64,000 nucleotides of DNA from Flavobacterium sharifuzzamanii (GCF_003254585.1 NZ_QJGZ01000038.1:408844-472843); one strand, 5' to 3'; numbered from the stretch's first letter, positions 33,939 to 43,011 are shown. The notes: generated from the sequence alone by a model not told the origin. Program-made: numbers and translations.

Positions 33939-33977
33939 AAAATTCCAAATCCCAATATGCTTGGAATTTGGAATTTT
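33939..33977. terminator. Bidirectional terminator between eamA and fasciclin genes
   Basis: A 17-bp stem with one mismatch (33939-33955 and 33961-33977) and a 5-base loop lies between the convergent genes. It shares the TCCAAA/TTTGGA sequence with the hairpins at 23134 and 45629. Confidence 0.8.
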
Positions 33978-33997
33978 CAAATTGGAATTTAAGCTTA

Positions 33998-34552
33998 TTA
34001 TTTTTTAGGAAGCAAAACAGCATCTACAACGTGAATAACACCATTTGACTGATTTACATCGGCAATAGTAACTTTAGCTTTATTTCCGCTCTCGTCGCTA
34101 ATATATAAGTCCTTTCCTTTCATCCAAGCTGTTAATGTTCCTCCATTTACCGCTTTTATAGTTGCTTTTCCTTTGCCATCTTTTATTGCTTTTGCAATAT
34201 CCGAAGCATTCCATTTTCCTGAAACAACATGATAAGTTAGGATATTTTGAAGCATTTTTTTATTTTCTGGTTTAAGTAATGTTTCAACAGTTCCTTTTGG
34301 CAATTTATTAAAAGCTTCGTTTGTTGGAGCAAAAACGGTAAAAGGACCTTTTCCTTCTAAAGTTGCAACTAAATCAGCTGCTTTTACTGCAGCAACCAAA
34401 GTCGTATGGTCTTTTGAATTGACAGCATTTTCAATTATGTTTTTATTTGGATACATTGCTGCACCACCAACCATTACCGATTTTTGTGCATTAGATGTAA
34501 ATGCAAATCCTAAAGCTAAAATTGCTACGGCTAAAAATTTTCTAGTTTTCAT
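33998..34552 (-). CDS. Fasciclin (FAS1) domain secreted protein
   Basis: The 184-residue protein has a signal peptide (residues 1-22, ending TSNAQ) and one FAS1 domain. The H1 motif is at about residues 76-90 (GPFTVFAPTNEAFNKLP), with YHVV in the middle (ILTYHVVSGKW) and the H2 motif near the C-terminus (NGVIHVVDAVLLP). FAS1 domains mediate adhesion or ligand binding. In Bacteroidota such small fasciclin proteins are periplasmic or secreted and often stress-responsive. It is a single gene ended by the bidirectional hairpin. Confidence 0.93.
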   Translation of the reverse strand: MKTRKFLAVAILALGFAFTSNAQKSVMVGGAAMYPNKNIIENAVNSKDHTTLVAAVKAADLVATLEGKGPFTVFAPTNEAFNKLPKGTVETLLKPENKKMLQNILTYHVVSGKWNASDIAKAIKDGKGKATIKAVNGGTLTAWMKGKDLYISDESGNKAKVTIADVNQSNGVIHVVDAVLLPKK

Positions 34553-34767
34553 ATTAAATGATTTTTAAGTTATAAGGTCATTTACGGCTATAAAGTAGTT
34601 TTGGTTTTCGTTTGAAAATTATTTACGCGCCAAAAAACTCCAATTCTTCCAAAAACTTCCTGCAAAACTAGACATTAAAGTATTCTAATATTTTTTCGAA
34701 AAATTATAAATACATCTAATTTTTGTATTGATTTTATTATTAAATTTAAAATCAAAACTTACTAATC

Positions 34768-35292
34768 ATGAAAAATTTGCATCAAAAAATCAGAAGCAGA
34801 AAGTTAAGTTCAAGAGTAGATTTAACCGCAATGGTCAGCGTTTGTTTTTTATTGATTGTATTTTTCATGGCTGCTAAAAAATTATTAAAGTCTGAAACCA
34901 TAAATCTTTCTTTCCCAGAAAACTATATCTATTTAGAAAATATTGGATGTATCAAAACTGATCGATTGTATACAATATTGTTAGATAAAAATGGAAAAAT
35001 AATAACTTATTCAGGTTTGTTAGAATTTCCAATCGAGAAACCAAAAGAGTTTAATTTCGAAAAAAATGAGATACGACAAGAAATCTTCCGTAAAAAGAAA
35101 GAAGTTCATGATTATATGATCTCCGAAGGAAAACCAACGAGTGAAGTAGTTGTTATTATAAAACCGAGTAAAAATTCAAATTATGGAAGCTTAGTAAATA
35201 TAGTAGACGAAATGAAAATTGCCAATATTGAAAATTATTCAATAATTAATGATTTTACTCAAGAAGAGTCAAAATTATTGGCCTCAAATTAA
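34768..35292 (+). CDS. ExbD-like protein without the membrane Asp (copy 1 of 3)
   Basis: The 174-residue protein has a short basic N-terminus (HQKIRSRKLSSRVDLT) and one membrane helix at about residues 28-44. The periplasmic domain matches the ExbD/TolR fold, ending in VVVIIKPSKNSNYGSLVNIVDEM and EESKLLASN. ExbD normally has TPxxD at the membrane entry, with Asp25 in E. coli essential for proton use; here the aligned residues read TAMVS, so Asp is replaced by Ser and Pro by Ala. No exbB or tonB gene is adjacent. The change means classical proton coupling is unlikely in this protein. It shares its ends with the two following copies. Confidence 0.8.
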   Translation: MKNLHQKIRSRKLSSRVDLTAMVSVCFLLIVFFMAAKKLLKSETINLSFPENYIYLENIGCIKTDRLYTILLDKNGKIITYSGLLEFPIEKPKEFNFEKNEIRQEIFRKKKEVHDYMISEGKPTSEVVVIIKPSKNSNYGSLVNIVDEMKIANIENYSIINDFTQEESKLLASN

Positions 35293-35325
35293 TCCAATTG
35301 TGTCACAACTCTAAATCAAAAAAAC

Positions 35326-35862
35326 ATGAAGAATCTACCTCAAAAAGTCAGAAGCAGAAAATTAAATTCAAGAGTGGATTTAACTGCAATGGTTAGTGTT
35401 TCTTTTTTACTTATTATATTTTTTATGGTTGTTGGGGAATTGTCAAAATCCAAAGTAATGGATTTGAGTTTACCTGAAAAATACTCTGATAAAGAATTTA
35501 CTTGTGTTATTAGTTGCGGCGGTGACTCAAATCGCATTATTACAATTTTATTAGATGAAAATAATAAAATAATTACGTACTCAGGTCTTTTAGCTGCACC
35601 AAGAGAAAATCCAAAAATATTAGATTATAGCAAAAATGGAATTCGTAAAGAGTTACTTGAAAAAAACAGTAAAATTATAGAATACTCTGCGGCACTTGGA
35701 AAACCAAAAAATGGTGCGATTGTAATCATAAAACCAAGTAAAAAATCAAATTTTAAAAATCTAGTTGACATTTTAGATGAAATGGCAATTGCAAAAATTG
35801 ATACTTATGCAATAGTAAATGATTTCAGTCCGGAAGAATCTAAATTACTAGCTTCAAATTAA
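35326..35862 (+). CDS. ExbD-like protein without the membrane Asp (copy 2 of 3)
   Basis: The 178-residue protein repeats the layout of copy 1: KVRSRKLNSRVDLTAMVSV, a helix at about residues 27-46, and a periplasmic domain ending FSPEESKLLASN. After the helix it has a Cys-containing insert (FTCVISCGGDSN) and then TILLDENNKIITYSGLL. The first 45 residues are nearly identical to copy 3, which points to recent duplication or gene conversion there, while the middle has diverged. It begins 33 bases after copy 1. The Asp-to-Ser change is kept. Confidence 0.8.
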   Translation: MKNLPQKVRSRKLNSRVDLTAMVSVSFLLIIFFMVVGELSKSKVMDLSLPEKYSDKEFTCVISCGGDSNRIITILLDENNKIITYSGLLAAPRENPKILDYSKNGIRKELLEKNSKIIEYSAALGKPKNGAIVIIKPSKKSNFKNLVDILDEMAIAKIDTYAIVNDFSPEESKLLASN

Positions 35863-35873
35863 ATATAAAGCCT

Positions 35874-36401
35874 ATGAAAAATCTACCTCAAAAAGTCAGA
35901 AGCAAAAAGTTAAATTCAAGAGTTGATTTAACAGCAATGGTTAGCGTTTCCTTTCTTTTAATTATATTTTTTATGGTTGTTGGTGAATTGTCAAAACCTA
36001 AGCAAATGAAATATGATACTGGTCAAGATAGAAGTTGTTGCGACTGTCCACCCCGTCAAGATGGTGAAAATAGATCGATCACATTAATACTAGGTGAAAA
36101 CAACAAATTAATATGTTATGTCGGAGTTATCGCAAGTCCAATTAAAAAGCCTAAAACTGTTGCATATGGTAAAAATGGAATTCGAAAAGAACTTACTGCT
36201 CGAATCGAATCCTTAAAAAGCTATTATTCTGATTCTAGTAAACTAATGCGAGATCTAGTAGTTGTTATTAAACCTACTAAAAAATCAAATTATGGAAATT
36301 TGGTAGATATTTTGGATGAAATGAAAATAACCGGAATAACATCATATTATATTGTTCCAGAATTTACCCCAGAGGAATCAAAATTATTAGCTTCAAACTA
36401 A
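35874..36401 (+). CDS. ExbD-like protein without the membrane Asp (copy 3 of 3)
   Basis: The 175-residue protein shares the N-terminus and C-terminus with copy 2 and begins 11 bases after it. Its insert after the helix is richer in Cys (SCCDCPP) followed by a strand (SITLILGENNKLICYVG). It keeps KKSNYGNLVDILDEM and FTPEESKLLASN, and the TAMVS motif in place of TPxxD. The three genes form one transcript ended by the hairpin at 36467. The different Cys inserts suggest distinct partners or disulfides, which is inference. Confidence 0.8.
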   Translation: MKNLPQKVRSKKLNSRVDLTAMVSVSFLLIIFFMVVGELSKPKQMKYDTGQDRSCCDCPPRQDGENRSITLILGENNKLICYVGVIASPIKKPKTVAYGKNGIRKELTARIESLKSYYSDSSKLMRDLVVVIKPTKKSNYGNLVDILDEMKITGITSYYIVPEFTPEESKLLASN

Positions 36402-36466
36402 TATCAATAATTATCACTTTCAAAAGAGGTTCTTGACTCAGCTCAAACTGACAAACGAAACAAAAA

Positions 36467-36492
36467 AAAGTCCCACATTACTGTGGGACTTT
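36467..36492. terminator. Terminator shared by the ExbD-like and LRR genes
   Basis: An 11-bp perfect stem (AAAGTCCCACA with TGTGGGACTTT) with a 4-base loop has an A run on one side and T-rich sequence on the other. It is nearly identical to the hairpin at 39394-39419. Confidence 0.85.
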
Positions 36493-36496
36493 CTAT

Positions 36497-39301
36497 TTAA
36501 TTCTTAATAAATTTCATACTTGAGCTTCCTTTATCTGATTTTACTCGTATAAAGTAATTACCTACTCTAAGTTTAGAAATATCAATATTTGAAGCTGTTT
36601 TTGCATTTGGAACTGCAAGTACTAATTGTCCTAAAACATCATAGATTTCATATGATTGTACTTCAATATTTTGGTTCTGCGAAATATTTAAAAACTGATT
36701 TGCAGGATTTGGATATAAACTAAAATATTTAGAGAAATTAAAATCCTCAGTTGATAAAACAGTTTTAAAAGTCGAAGTTGCTTTATTAGTTAAAATTGGA
36801 AAATTATAATCGAAATAAATATTCGCATCATTTGTAAACGAATCTCCAACTTGTAATGTTGGTTTTGTCTTTATTTTAAAAGCGATATATCCATCGTTAT
36901 TAGCATCATCAAAAGGAAGATTAATATTTTCAAAAATAAATTCTACCTTATTTCCTCCAGAAATTTTAGTTATAAATGAATGACTTGAACTCGTTGGAAT
37001 TAAAGTTGAAATATCAAACTTAGTCAAATCTATCATATCTTTAACTACAATATTTTGTGCCGGATATGTACCTGTATTTTCAAAACGAATCATATAATGC
37101 ACATACTCTCCTATTAAGTCAGGAGTAATAATATCACCTTCTAGACAAGTTTTATCGTTTGGATCATAAGACCCCACAACGGTTTGATTTAAAGTAAAAT
37201 TGTTATCTAAAGGTGTTTTATCATTATTTTGCGAAGTTATAGATACTTTATATTTTAACACATCTCCATTATTAACCGCTGGAGTATCTGTTGGTCTGTT
37301 AACTTTAAAAGTTAAAATAATTTCTTTAGTTGCAAATGGAGGAAAATCGGTAAAATTCCAAGATAAAGTATTTCTTGTCCTACTCTCTACTGATGCACTG
37401 GAAACAATTAAATCTAAAACATCATCATTAAAAGTAAAATTAACAACGCCAGATTGAGTAACATTTCCTTTATTTCTATACACTATTTTATACTTTGCGT
37501 CGAAACCTGGGCGCGCAACATCTATCGGAATTAGAACCATTTCTAAATCGGGCTGATTTCCATTTGATGAAATACAAAAATCTTGTATATAAGGACTTGT
37601 CTGAGTTGGAAAATTCACAGTTAGAGAAGCTGGAGAAACAGTAAAGTAATTCGGATTTTCTATAATTGGTCTAATAGTGGTTACACCTGCCTGAACAGGA
37701 ATTGCATAAGAAGAATTACTTGCAGGATAAAAACTGCCAGAATTCGTTCCGTTAGTAATTGTATATTTTAAATTTGGAAATATTGAATTATTTGCCACAC
37801 ATCCTTTATTATCAAAATTATATTTATTAACTCCGCTGATAACATAATACTCTTTACCCGAAACAAAATTACAATAGGTGTTTATTTCACAGTTTTTCGG
37901 ATTTCCTAATAACTGCTGGTAATACTTTATATTTTCATCATCAACGCATAAATATTTTAGCTTTGGAGCACCTATAATATAACTACTAGAGGTTTTTCCA
38001 TTTTTTAACAATAAATAAAGTAAGGAATCATTGTAAGAAAGATATAAGGTCTCAAGTTCCTTTAATGAAGAGAAATCTAAGAACTCTATTTTAGCAGAAG
38101 CTCCATAAATAGATTTAAGATGAACACTCTTTGATACATCTAAAGCTAGTAATGCACTGCCTTCATAATTTAATGACTCTAAATTTTCGAAGCCCGACGT
38201 ATCAAGAGTAGTCATTGAAGAATTATAAGTACAGCTAAATGTTTTTAAGGTAGGTATAACCCCGAGATTCAAACTTTCCAATTTGTTTTGACTACAATCT
38301 ATAGAAGCTAAACTATTGCATTGAGAAACAGTCAAACTATTTAATTTAGGTCTAAACGTATCACCTTTACAAATTAGTGTAATAAGTTTTGGCAAATTAG
38401 AAATGTTTAAACTTGTAAAAGAATTACTCGAACAGTCCAAATATTCTAAATCTAAACATTTTTGAACATCTAAATTAGTTAGCGAATTAATTTGAACAAG
38501 AAGAGTTTTTAACTTTGTTAATGGTGAAAAATCAAGATTTGTAATTAGATTAGAACTGCATCTTAGATAAGTTAAATTTTTCAAACCTGATAAGTTCAAT
38601 GCTTTTAATCCGTTGCTGCTACAATCTAAAAAATCCAAATTATCTAAAGTACCGAGGGTTAAAGCTGTTAAACGGCTCTCATTACAATAAACTTTTTTTA
38701 AGCTTACTAATCCCGTCAAGTCTAAATTTGCTATAACAGTAGAAAAACATCTTAAATCGATAAGTTTTGTTAAACCCGATAAATTAAGAGAAGATATTCC
38801 TAATCGACTGCAATCCAAATACTCTAAATTTGTTAATCCAGAAACATCCAAGGAAGTAAGGTTGACGCAGTTATTTGTATCGAGGTATTTTAACTTTGTT
38901 AGTCCGGAAATTTTTAACTCTTTCATTTGATGCGTTCCAGAACAAGTTAATTTCTCCAAATTTTTGAGTAAAGTAAGATCAAGCGTTTGGTTATAGAAAC
39001 CCGAACAATTCAGATCTATCAAATTTATAAAATTTTCAATTCCTGACAAACTTAAAATAATCCCTTCTCTTACAGGCATATACACATTAAGTTTGTATAC
39101 ATTTAATGCTTCACTAACTTCAATTTCTTTATTGTTATTCAAATCAATTTTGATAGAATTTCCATTACTATCTTGAGCAATTGCATTAGCAGTATCTGCT
39201 TTAAGTAAAGTCTGTTTGAAGGTAACATCAGAAATTGTAATTATCTGAGCATTTAAATTAAAAAAGCAAAAAAATAAAATTAAAAAGTAGAGTTTCTTCA
39301 T
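36497..39301 (-). CDS. Leucine-rich repeat protein with T9SS sorting domain
   Basis: I place the start at 39301 (MKKLYFLILFFCFFNLNAQ), since the upstream ATG at 39316 lies at the promoter -7 box. The protein is about 934 residues. After the signal peptide, residues 50-480 carry about 18 leucine-rich repeats of roughly 21 residues with the pattern LxxLDCSxNxLxxLNLSGL. A beta-sandwich region follows, then a DUF7619-like domain (GSYDPNDKTCLEGD, YIAFKIKTKP). The last 75 residues are a type A sorting domain (FSLYPNPANQFLNI to MKFIKN), so the protein should be secreted by the type IX system and anchored to the surface. It may act in adhesion. Confidence 0.9.
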   Translation of the reverse strand: MKKLYFLILFFCFFNLNAQIITISDVTFKQTLLKADTANAIAQDSNGNSIKIDLNNNKEIEVSEALNVYKLNVYMPVREGIILSLSGIENFINLIDLNCSGFYNQTLDLTLLKNLEKLTCSGTHQMKELKISGLTKLKYLDTNNCVNLTSLDVSGLTNLEYLDCSRLGISSLNLSGLTKLIDLRCFSTVIANLDLTGLVSLKKVYCNESRLTALTLGTLDNLDFLDCSSNGLKALNLSGLKNLTYLRCSSNLITNLDFSPLTKLKTLLVQINSLTNLDVQKCLDLEYLDCSSNSFTSLNISNLPKLITLICKGDTFRPKLNSLTVSQCNSLASIDCSQNKLESLNLGVIPTLKTFSCTYNSSMTTLDTSGFENLESLNYEGSALLALDVSKSVHLKSIYGASAKIEFLDFSSLKELETLYLSYNDSLLYLLLKNGKTSSSYIIGAPKLKYLCVDDENIKYYQQLLGNPKNCEINTYCNFVSGKEYYVISGVNKYNFDNKGCVANNSIFPNLKYTITNGTNSGSFYPASNSSYAIPVQAGVTTIRPIIENPNYFTVSPASLTVNFPTQTSPYIQDFCISSNGNQPDLEMVLIPIDVARPGFDAKYKIVYRNKGNVTQSGVVNFTFNDDVLDLIVSSASVESRTRNTLSWNFTDFPPFATKEIILTFKVNRPTDTPAVNNGDVLKYKVSITSQNNDKTPLDNNFTLNQTVVGSYDPNDKTCLEGDIITPDLIGEYVHYMIRFENTGTYPAQNIVVKDMIDLTKFDISTLIPTSSSHSFITKISGGNKVEFIFENINLPFDDANNDGYIAFKIKTKPTLQVGDSFTNDANIYFDYNFPILTNKATSTFKTVLSTEDFNFSKYFSLYPNPANQFLNISQNQNIEVQSYEIYDVLGQLVLAVPNAKTASNIDISKLRVGNYFIRVKSDKGSSSMKFIKN

Positions 39302-39317
39302 ATGTGGTATTTTCATA

Positions 39318-39347
39318 CAAAAATAACTTTTTAAGACAATAACACAA
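39318..39347 (-). promoter_or_regulatory. Promoter of the LRR gene
   Basis: On the minus strand TTG (39347-39345) and TATTTTTG (39325-39318) are separated by 19 bases. Transcription would begin near 39311, giving a leader of about ten bases before the ATG at 39301. Confidence 0.65.
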
Positions 39348-39393
39348 CTTTATTTGTTAAAACTTCTTAAAATAAAAAGCATAAAACAAAAAA

Positions 39394-39419
39394 AAAGTCC
39401 CACATTGCTGTGGGACTTT
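39394..39419 (-). terminator. Terminator of rpsA
   Basis: An 11-bp perfect stem with a 4-base loop, with the T run on the minus strand, lies 22 bases after the rpsA stop. It differs from the hairpin at 36467-36492 by one loop base over about 30 bases. Confidence 0.85.
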
Positions 39420-39441
39420 CTATTTATAAAAAAGCTAAGAA

Positions 39442-41217
39442 TTATTTTTTCTCAGTTTTTTCCATTTTAGCTTTTAAAGCAGCTAATACATCATTGTTAT
39501 CACCTAAAGTCGCAGCTGGTGCGTTTGTAGATGCAGATGTAGTAGTTTCAGCAGCAGCTTTCACGTTTTTCTCTTCTTCTTCTCTGAAGATAGCAGTGTG
39601 AGAAGCAACTACTCTTTTGAATTCTTTGTTGAATTCAATTACTTTGAAATCAGCTGTATCACCTTTTTTCAATTTCTTTCCGTCTTCTTTTTCAAGGTGA
39701 CGAGTAGGAATGAAAGCAACGATATCATCTCCGAATTCTACAGTAGCTCCTTTGTCAACGATTTCAGAAATCTCACCGTTGTGGATAGTTCCTACAGCGA
39801 AAGAATCTTCGTATTGATCCCAAGGATTAGCAGTAGTTTGTTTGTGACCTAAAGATAATTTACGTCCTTCAACATCTAACTCTAATACAACAACATCAAG
39901 TTTTTCTCCAACGTTTACAAACTCAGATGGGTGTTTAATTTTCTTAGTCCAAGATAAGTCAGAGATGTAGATTAATCCATCAATTCCTTCTTCTAATTCT
40001 ACGAAAATACCAAAGTTTGTAAAGTTTCTAACGATACCTGTATGTTTAGAACCTACTGGGTATTTAGAAGTAATGTCAGTCCATGGATCTTGAGTCAATT
40101 GTTTGATACCTAATGACATCTTACGATCGTCTCTGTCAAGAGTTAAGATAACTGCTTCAACAACATCTCCAACTTTCACGAAGTCCTGAGCAGAACGTAA
40201 GTGAGTTGACCATGACATTTCAGAAACGTGGATTAAACCTTCAACACCTTCAGCAACTTCGATAAATGCACCGTAATCAGCGATTACAACTACTTTACCT
40301 TTAACTTTATCACCAACAGTTAAGTTAGCATCTAAAGCATCCCATGGGTGAGCGTTTAATTGTTTCAATCCTAATTGAATTCTTGTTTTCTCATCATCGA
40401 AATCAAGGATTACAACGTTTAATTTTTGGTCTAATTCAAGAACTTCACTTGGGTGGTTGATTCTACTCCAAGAAAGGTCAGTAATGTGAATTAATCCGTC
40501 AACACCACCTAAGTCAATGAACACACCATAAGAAGTAATGTTTTTAACAACACCTTCTAATACTTGTCCTTTTTGTAATTGACCGATGATTTCTTTTTTC
40601 TGTACTTCAATATCAGCCTCGATAAGCGCTTTATGAGATACAACAACGTTTTTGAATTCGTGGTTGATTTTTACCACTTTGAATTCCATCATTTTGTTTA
40701 CATATACATCGTAGTCTCTAATTGGCTTAACGTCAATTTGAGATCCAGGTAAGAACGCTTCGATTCCGAAAACGTCAACAATCATACCTCCTTTAGTTCT
40801 ACATTTAACAAAACCGTTAACGATTTCTCCAGTTTCATTAGCTGCAATAACTCTATCCCAAGATTTGATAGTACGTGCTTTTCTGTGAGATAATACTAAT
40901 TGACCTGTTTTATCCTCACGGATGTCGATTAATACTTCTACTTTGTCACCTACTTTTAAATTTGGGTTGTAACGAAATTCGTTTAAAGAAATAACACCTT
41001 CAGATTTAGCATTGATATCAACGATAACGTCTCTATCTGTAATTCTAACTACAACTCCTTCAACTACTTCTTCTTGGTCTGTAGCGATGAAAGTTTTTGA
41101 TACTAGTTCCTCAAACTCTTGTAAGTTTTTTTCATCTACTGCATCGATTCCTTCTTGGAAGTTGTGCCAGTTAAAATTTGCTAAAAACTCTTCTTGTGAT
41201 TTTGTTTGTTCAGACAT
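39442..41217 (-). CDS. rpsA: 30S ribosomal protein S1
   Basis: The 591-residue protein has six S1 RNA-binding domains, recognised by repeats such as GVVVRITDRDVIVDINAKSEGVI, LEGVVKNITSYGVFIDLGGVDGLIHITDLSW and GKVVVIADYGAFIEVAEGVEGLIHVSEMSW. An Ala-rich tail ends KAKMEKTEKK. S1 helps the ribosome bind mRNAs without strong Shine-Dalgarno sequences, which fits the organism. Length matches Bacteroidota S1 (about 590). The promoter at 41337-41367 gives a leader of over 100 bases, a place for the autogenous control known for S1 genes. Confidence 0.97.
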   Translation of the reverse strand: MSEQTKSQEEFLANFNWHNFQEGIDAVDEKNLQEFEELVSKTFIATDQEEVVEGVVVRITDRDVIVDINAKSEGVISLNEFRYNPNLKVGDKVEVLIDIREDKTGQLVLSHRKARTIKSWDRVIAANETGEIVNGFVKCRTKGGMIVDVFGIEAFLPGSQIDVKPIRDYDVYVNKMMEFKVVKINHEFKNVVVSHKALIEADIEVQKKEIIGQLQKGQVLEGVVKNITSYGVFIDLGGVDGLIHITDLSWSRINHPSEVLELDQKLNVVILDFDDEKTRIQLGLKQLNAHPWDALDANLTVGDKVKGKVVVIADYGAFIEVAEGVEGLIHVSEMSWSTHLRSAQDFVKVGDVVEAVILTLDRDDRKMSLGIKQLTQDPWTDITSKYPVGSKHTGIVRNFTNFGIFVELEEGIDGLIYISDLSWTKKIKHPSEFVNVGEKLDVVVLELDVEGRKLSLGHKQTTANPWDQYEDSFAVGTIHNGEISEIVDKGATVEFGDDIVAFIPTRHLEKEDGKKLKKGDTADFKVIEFNKEFKRVVASHTAIFREEEEKNVKAAAETTTSASTNAPAATLGDNNDVLAALKAKMEKTEKK

Positions 41218-41336
41218 GCTGATAAAAAAATTTGTATTCTGTTTTTCTCGAGTTTCTCTATGCGATAGAAAATACAGAAGTTGTTTTACATAAATGGTTG
41301 ATTCCTAATGGAAACTCTTCTCTGCCAAAAGGACTG

Positions 41337-41367
41337 CAAAATTAATACATTTTTCTGAATTAACAAA
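41337..41367 (-). promoter_or_regulatory. Promoter of rpsA
   Basis: On the minus strand TTTG (41367-41364) and TAATTTTG (41344-41337) are separated by 19 bases, a full consensus match. Transcription starting near 41330 gives a leader of about 113 bases to the ATG at 41217. Confidence 0.75.
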
Positions 41368-41431
41368 ACAAAACCGAAATGATTATCAGCCAATTGTTTA
41401 TGAAGCAGAACATTTTAGCTTTTTCATCACG

Positions 41432-41507
41432 TTTAGTCCCGCTATCCGCTACAATCTTTTATGTCGAACCCCGCCATAAAAGGATTTCCACTCCTATCGG
41501 GGCTAGG
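41432..41507 (-). repeat. Dispersed structured repeat, copy B
   Basis: The reverse complement of this segment aligns with 20628-20705. The core hairpin pairs 41456-41466 with 41472-41482, with one mismatch and loop sequence GGGTT on the minus strand. The 417-base gap between rpsA and the MFS permease contains this element, the rpsA promoter and leader, and the palindrome at 41545; nothing else was seen there. Confidence 0.7.
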
Positions 41508-41544
41508 TTAGGAAGTCTCGTTTTCATAAGAACCTTGAAAAACG

Positions 41545-41577
41545 AAACCCGACAGGTTTTAAAAACCTGTCGGGTTT
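41545..41577. repeat. 33-base perfect palindrome, terminator-like
   Basis: Arms of 16 bases (starting AAACCCGACAGG) are separated by one base. It lies 58 bases beyond the stop of the MFS permease and could act as its terminator, or as a mobile palindromic unit. Confidence 0.8.
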
Positions 41578-41634
41578 ACTATGTGTAACTATCTTTGCCA
41601 AAATTCAAAATTTTATCAAAGATTATTTTCAATC

Positions 41635-43011
41635 TTAATGACTCAAATTCTCTATTTCCTTCGGATCATGTTTATGTTTAAACAAAACAGCAAATGCAAT
41701 TGCAATAACCAATGCATAAGCCGCAAAAGACAACCAGATCGTATGCCAGTCCTTCATTAAAACTGGATTTGTAAAAATGCCATCCGCAGAAATTGAATTC
41801 CCTTGGCTTTTTACAAATTCTACCATCTTTTCATTTGAAGCATCCGTTTGTAAAAATCCAGCTAATTCTGTTGTATTAGTAAATGATTTTGTAAAAAAAC
41901 GATCAATTGCCCATCCTGAAGTCAAACTTCCTAAAACTGCTCCTACTCCATTGGTCATCATCATAAATAAACCTTGTGCAGAAGAACGAATTTTAGAATC
42001 TGTATTACTTTCTACGAATAACGAACCTGAAATATTAAAGAAATCAAATGCCATTCCGTAAACAATACAAGAAAGGATAATCATCCACAAACCATTAACT
42101 GGATCTCCAAAAGCAAACAATCCGAAACGTAAAACCCAAGCCAACATACTAATCAACATAACTTGTTTGATTCCGAAACGTCTTAAGAAAAACGGAATTG
42201 CCAAAATAAATAATGTCTCAGAAACTTGAGAAATCGACATAATAATAGTCGAATATTTAATTACAAAAGAATCAGCATATTTTGGAAAGTGTTTAAATTC
42301 ATCTAAAAACACATCTCCATAAGCATTTGTCAATTGCAATGCTCCTCCTAAAAACATAGAAAAAACAAAAAACAAAGCCATTTTATAATTTGCAAATAAT
42401 TTAAAAGACTCTAAACCAAAAGTTTCAATCCAAGTAGCATTTTCTTTAATCAAACGCTGTGGTTCACATTTTGGCAACGTAAATGCATAAATCCCAAGAA
42501 TTAAAGCTCCTATTCCAGCAATATAAAACTGATATTCGGTTGCTTTACTTCCGCTTAGATTAGTAATCCACATCGCTACAATAAAACCGATTGTTCCCCA
42601 AACACGAATTGGCGGAAAATCTTTTACAATGTTTTTATTGTTTAATTTAAGCGAAGTATAAGAAATAGAATTACTCAAAGCGATAGTTGGCATATAACAG
42701 CACATTGCTAAAAGCATAACTATAATAAAAGTATCTGGCGTTGTAACTTGTGCAATTCCAAATAAAACAGCTGCGTACAAAATATGAAGAATCCCATACA
42801 ATTTCTCAGCGTTTACCCATCTGTCGGCAATAATTCCGGTTAATGTAGGCATAAATAAAGAAGCGATTCCCATGGTTCCAAATACTAAACCAAATTGTGT
42901 TCCTTCCCAAATTTTGGTTCCAAACCAATAATTTCCAATTGTTATAAGCCAAGCTCCCCAAACAAAAAATTGAAGAAAGCTCATAAAGATTAACCTGTTT
43001 TTAATTCCCAT
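41635..43011 (-). CDS. Nucleoside:H+ symporter-like MFS permease (NupG type)
   Basis: The 458-residue protein has 12 helices and the nucleoside H+ symporter pattern at the N-terminus (LIFMSFLQFFVWGAWLITIGNYWF, then GIASLFMPTLTGIIADRWVNAEKLY). Conserved SNSISYTSL occurs at about residues 111-120, and RVWGTIGFIVAMW follows. The match to NupG/XapB transporters suggests import of nucleosides, though other sugars are transported by some relatives in Bacteroidota. An extended loop lies between the last two helices (about residues 380-425). It is followed by the 33-base palindrome and preceded by cmk on the same strand. Confidence 0.85.
   Translation of the reverse strand: MGIKNRLIFMSFLQFFVWGAWLITIGNYWFGTKIWEGTQFGLVFGTMGIASLFMPTLTGIIADRWVNAEKLYGILHILYAAVLFGIAQVTTPDTFIIVMLLAMCCYMPTIALSNSISYTSLKLNNKNIVKDFPPIRVWGTIGFIVAMWITNLSGSKATEYQFYIAGIGALILGIYAFTLPKCEPQRLIKENATWIETFGLESFKLFANYKMALFFVFSMFLGGALQLTNAYGDVFLDEFKHFPKYADSFVIKYSTIIMSISQVSETLFILAIPFFLRRFGIKQVMLISMLAWVLRFGLFAFGDPVNGLWMIILSCIVYGMAFDFFNISGSLFVESNTDSKIRSSAQGLFMMMTNGVGAVLGSLTSGWAIDRFFTKSFTNTTELAGFLQTDASNEKMVEFVKSQGNSISADGIFTNPVLMKDWHTIWLSFAAYALVIAIAFAVLFKHKHDPKEIENLSH

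Noticed and set aside
41379..41588. Plus-strand frame of 69 codons between rpsA and the MFS permease
   Set aside because: It runs through the dispersed hairpin element and the 33-base palindrome, so its composition reflects repeats, not protein coding.
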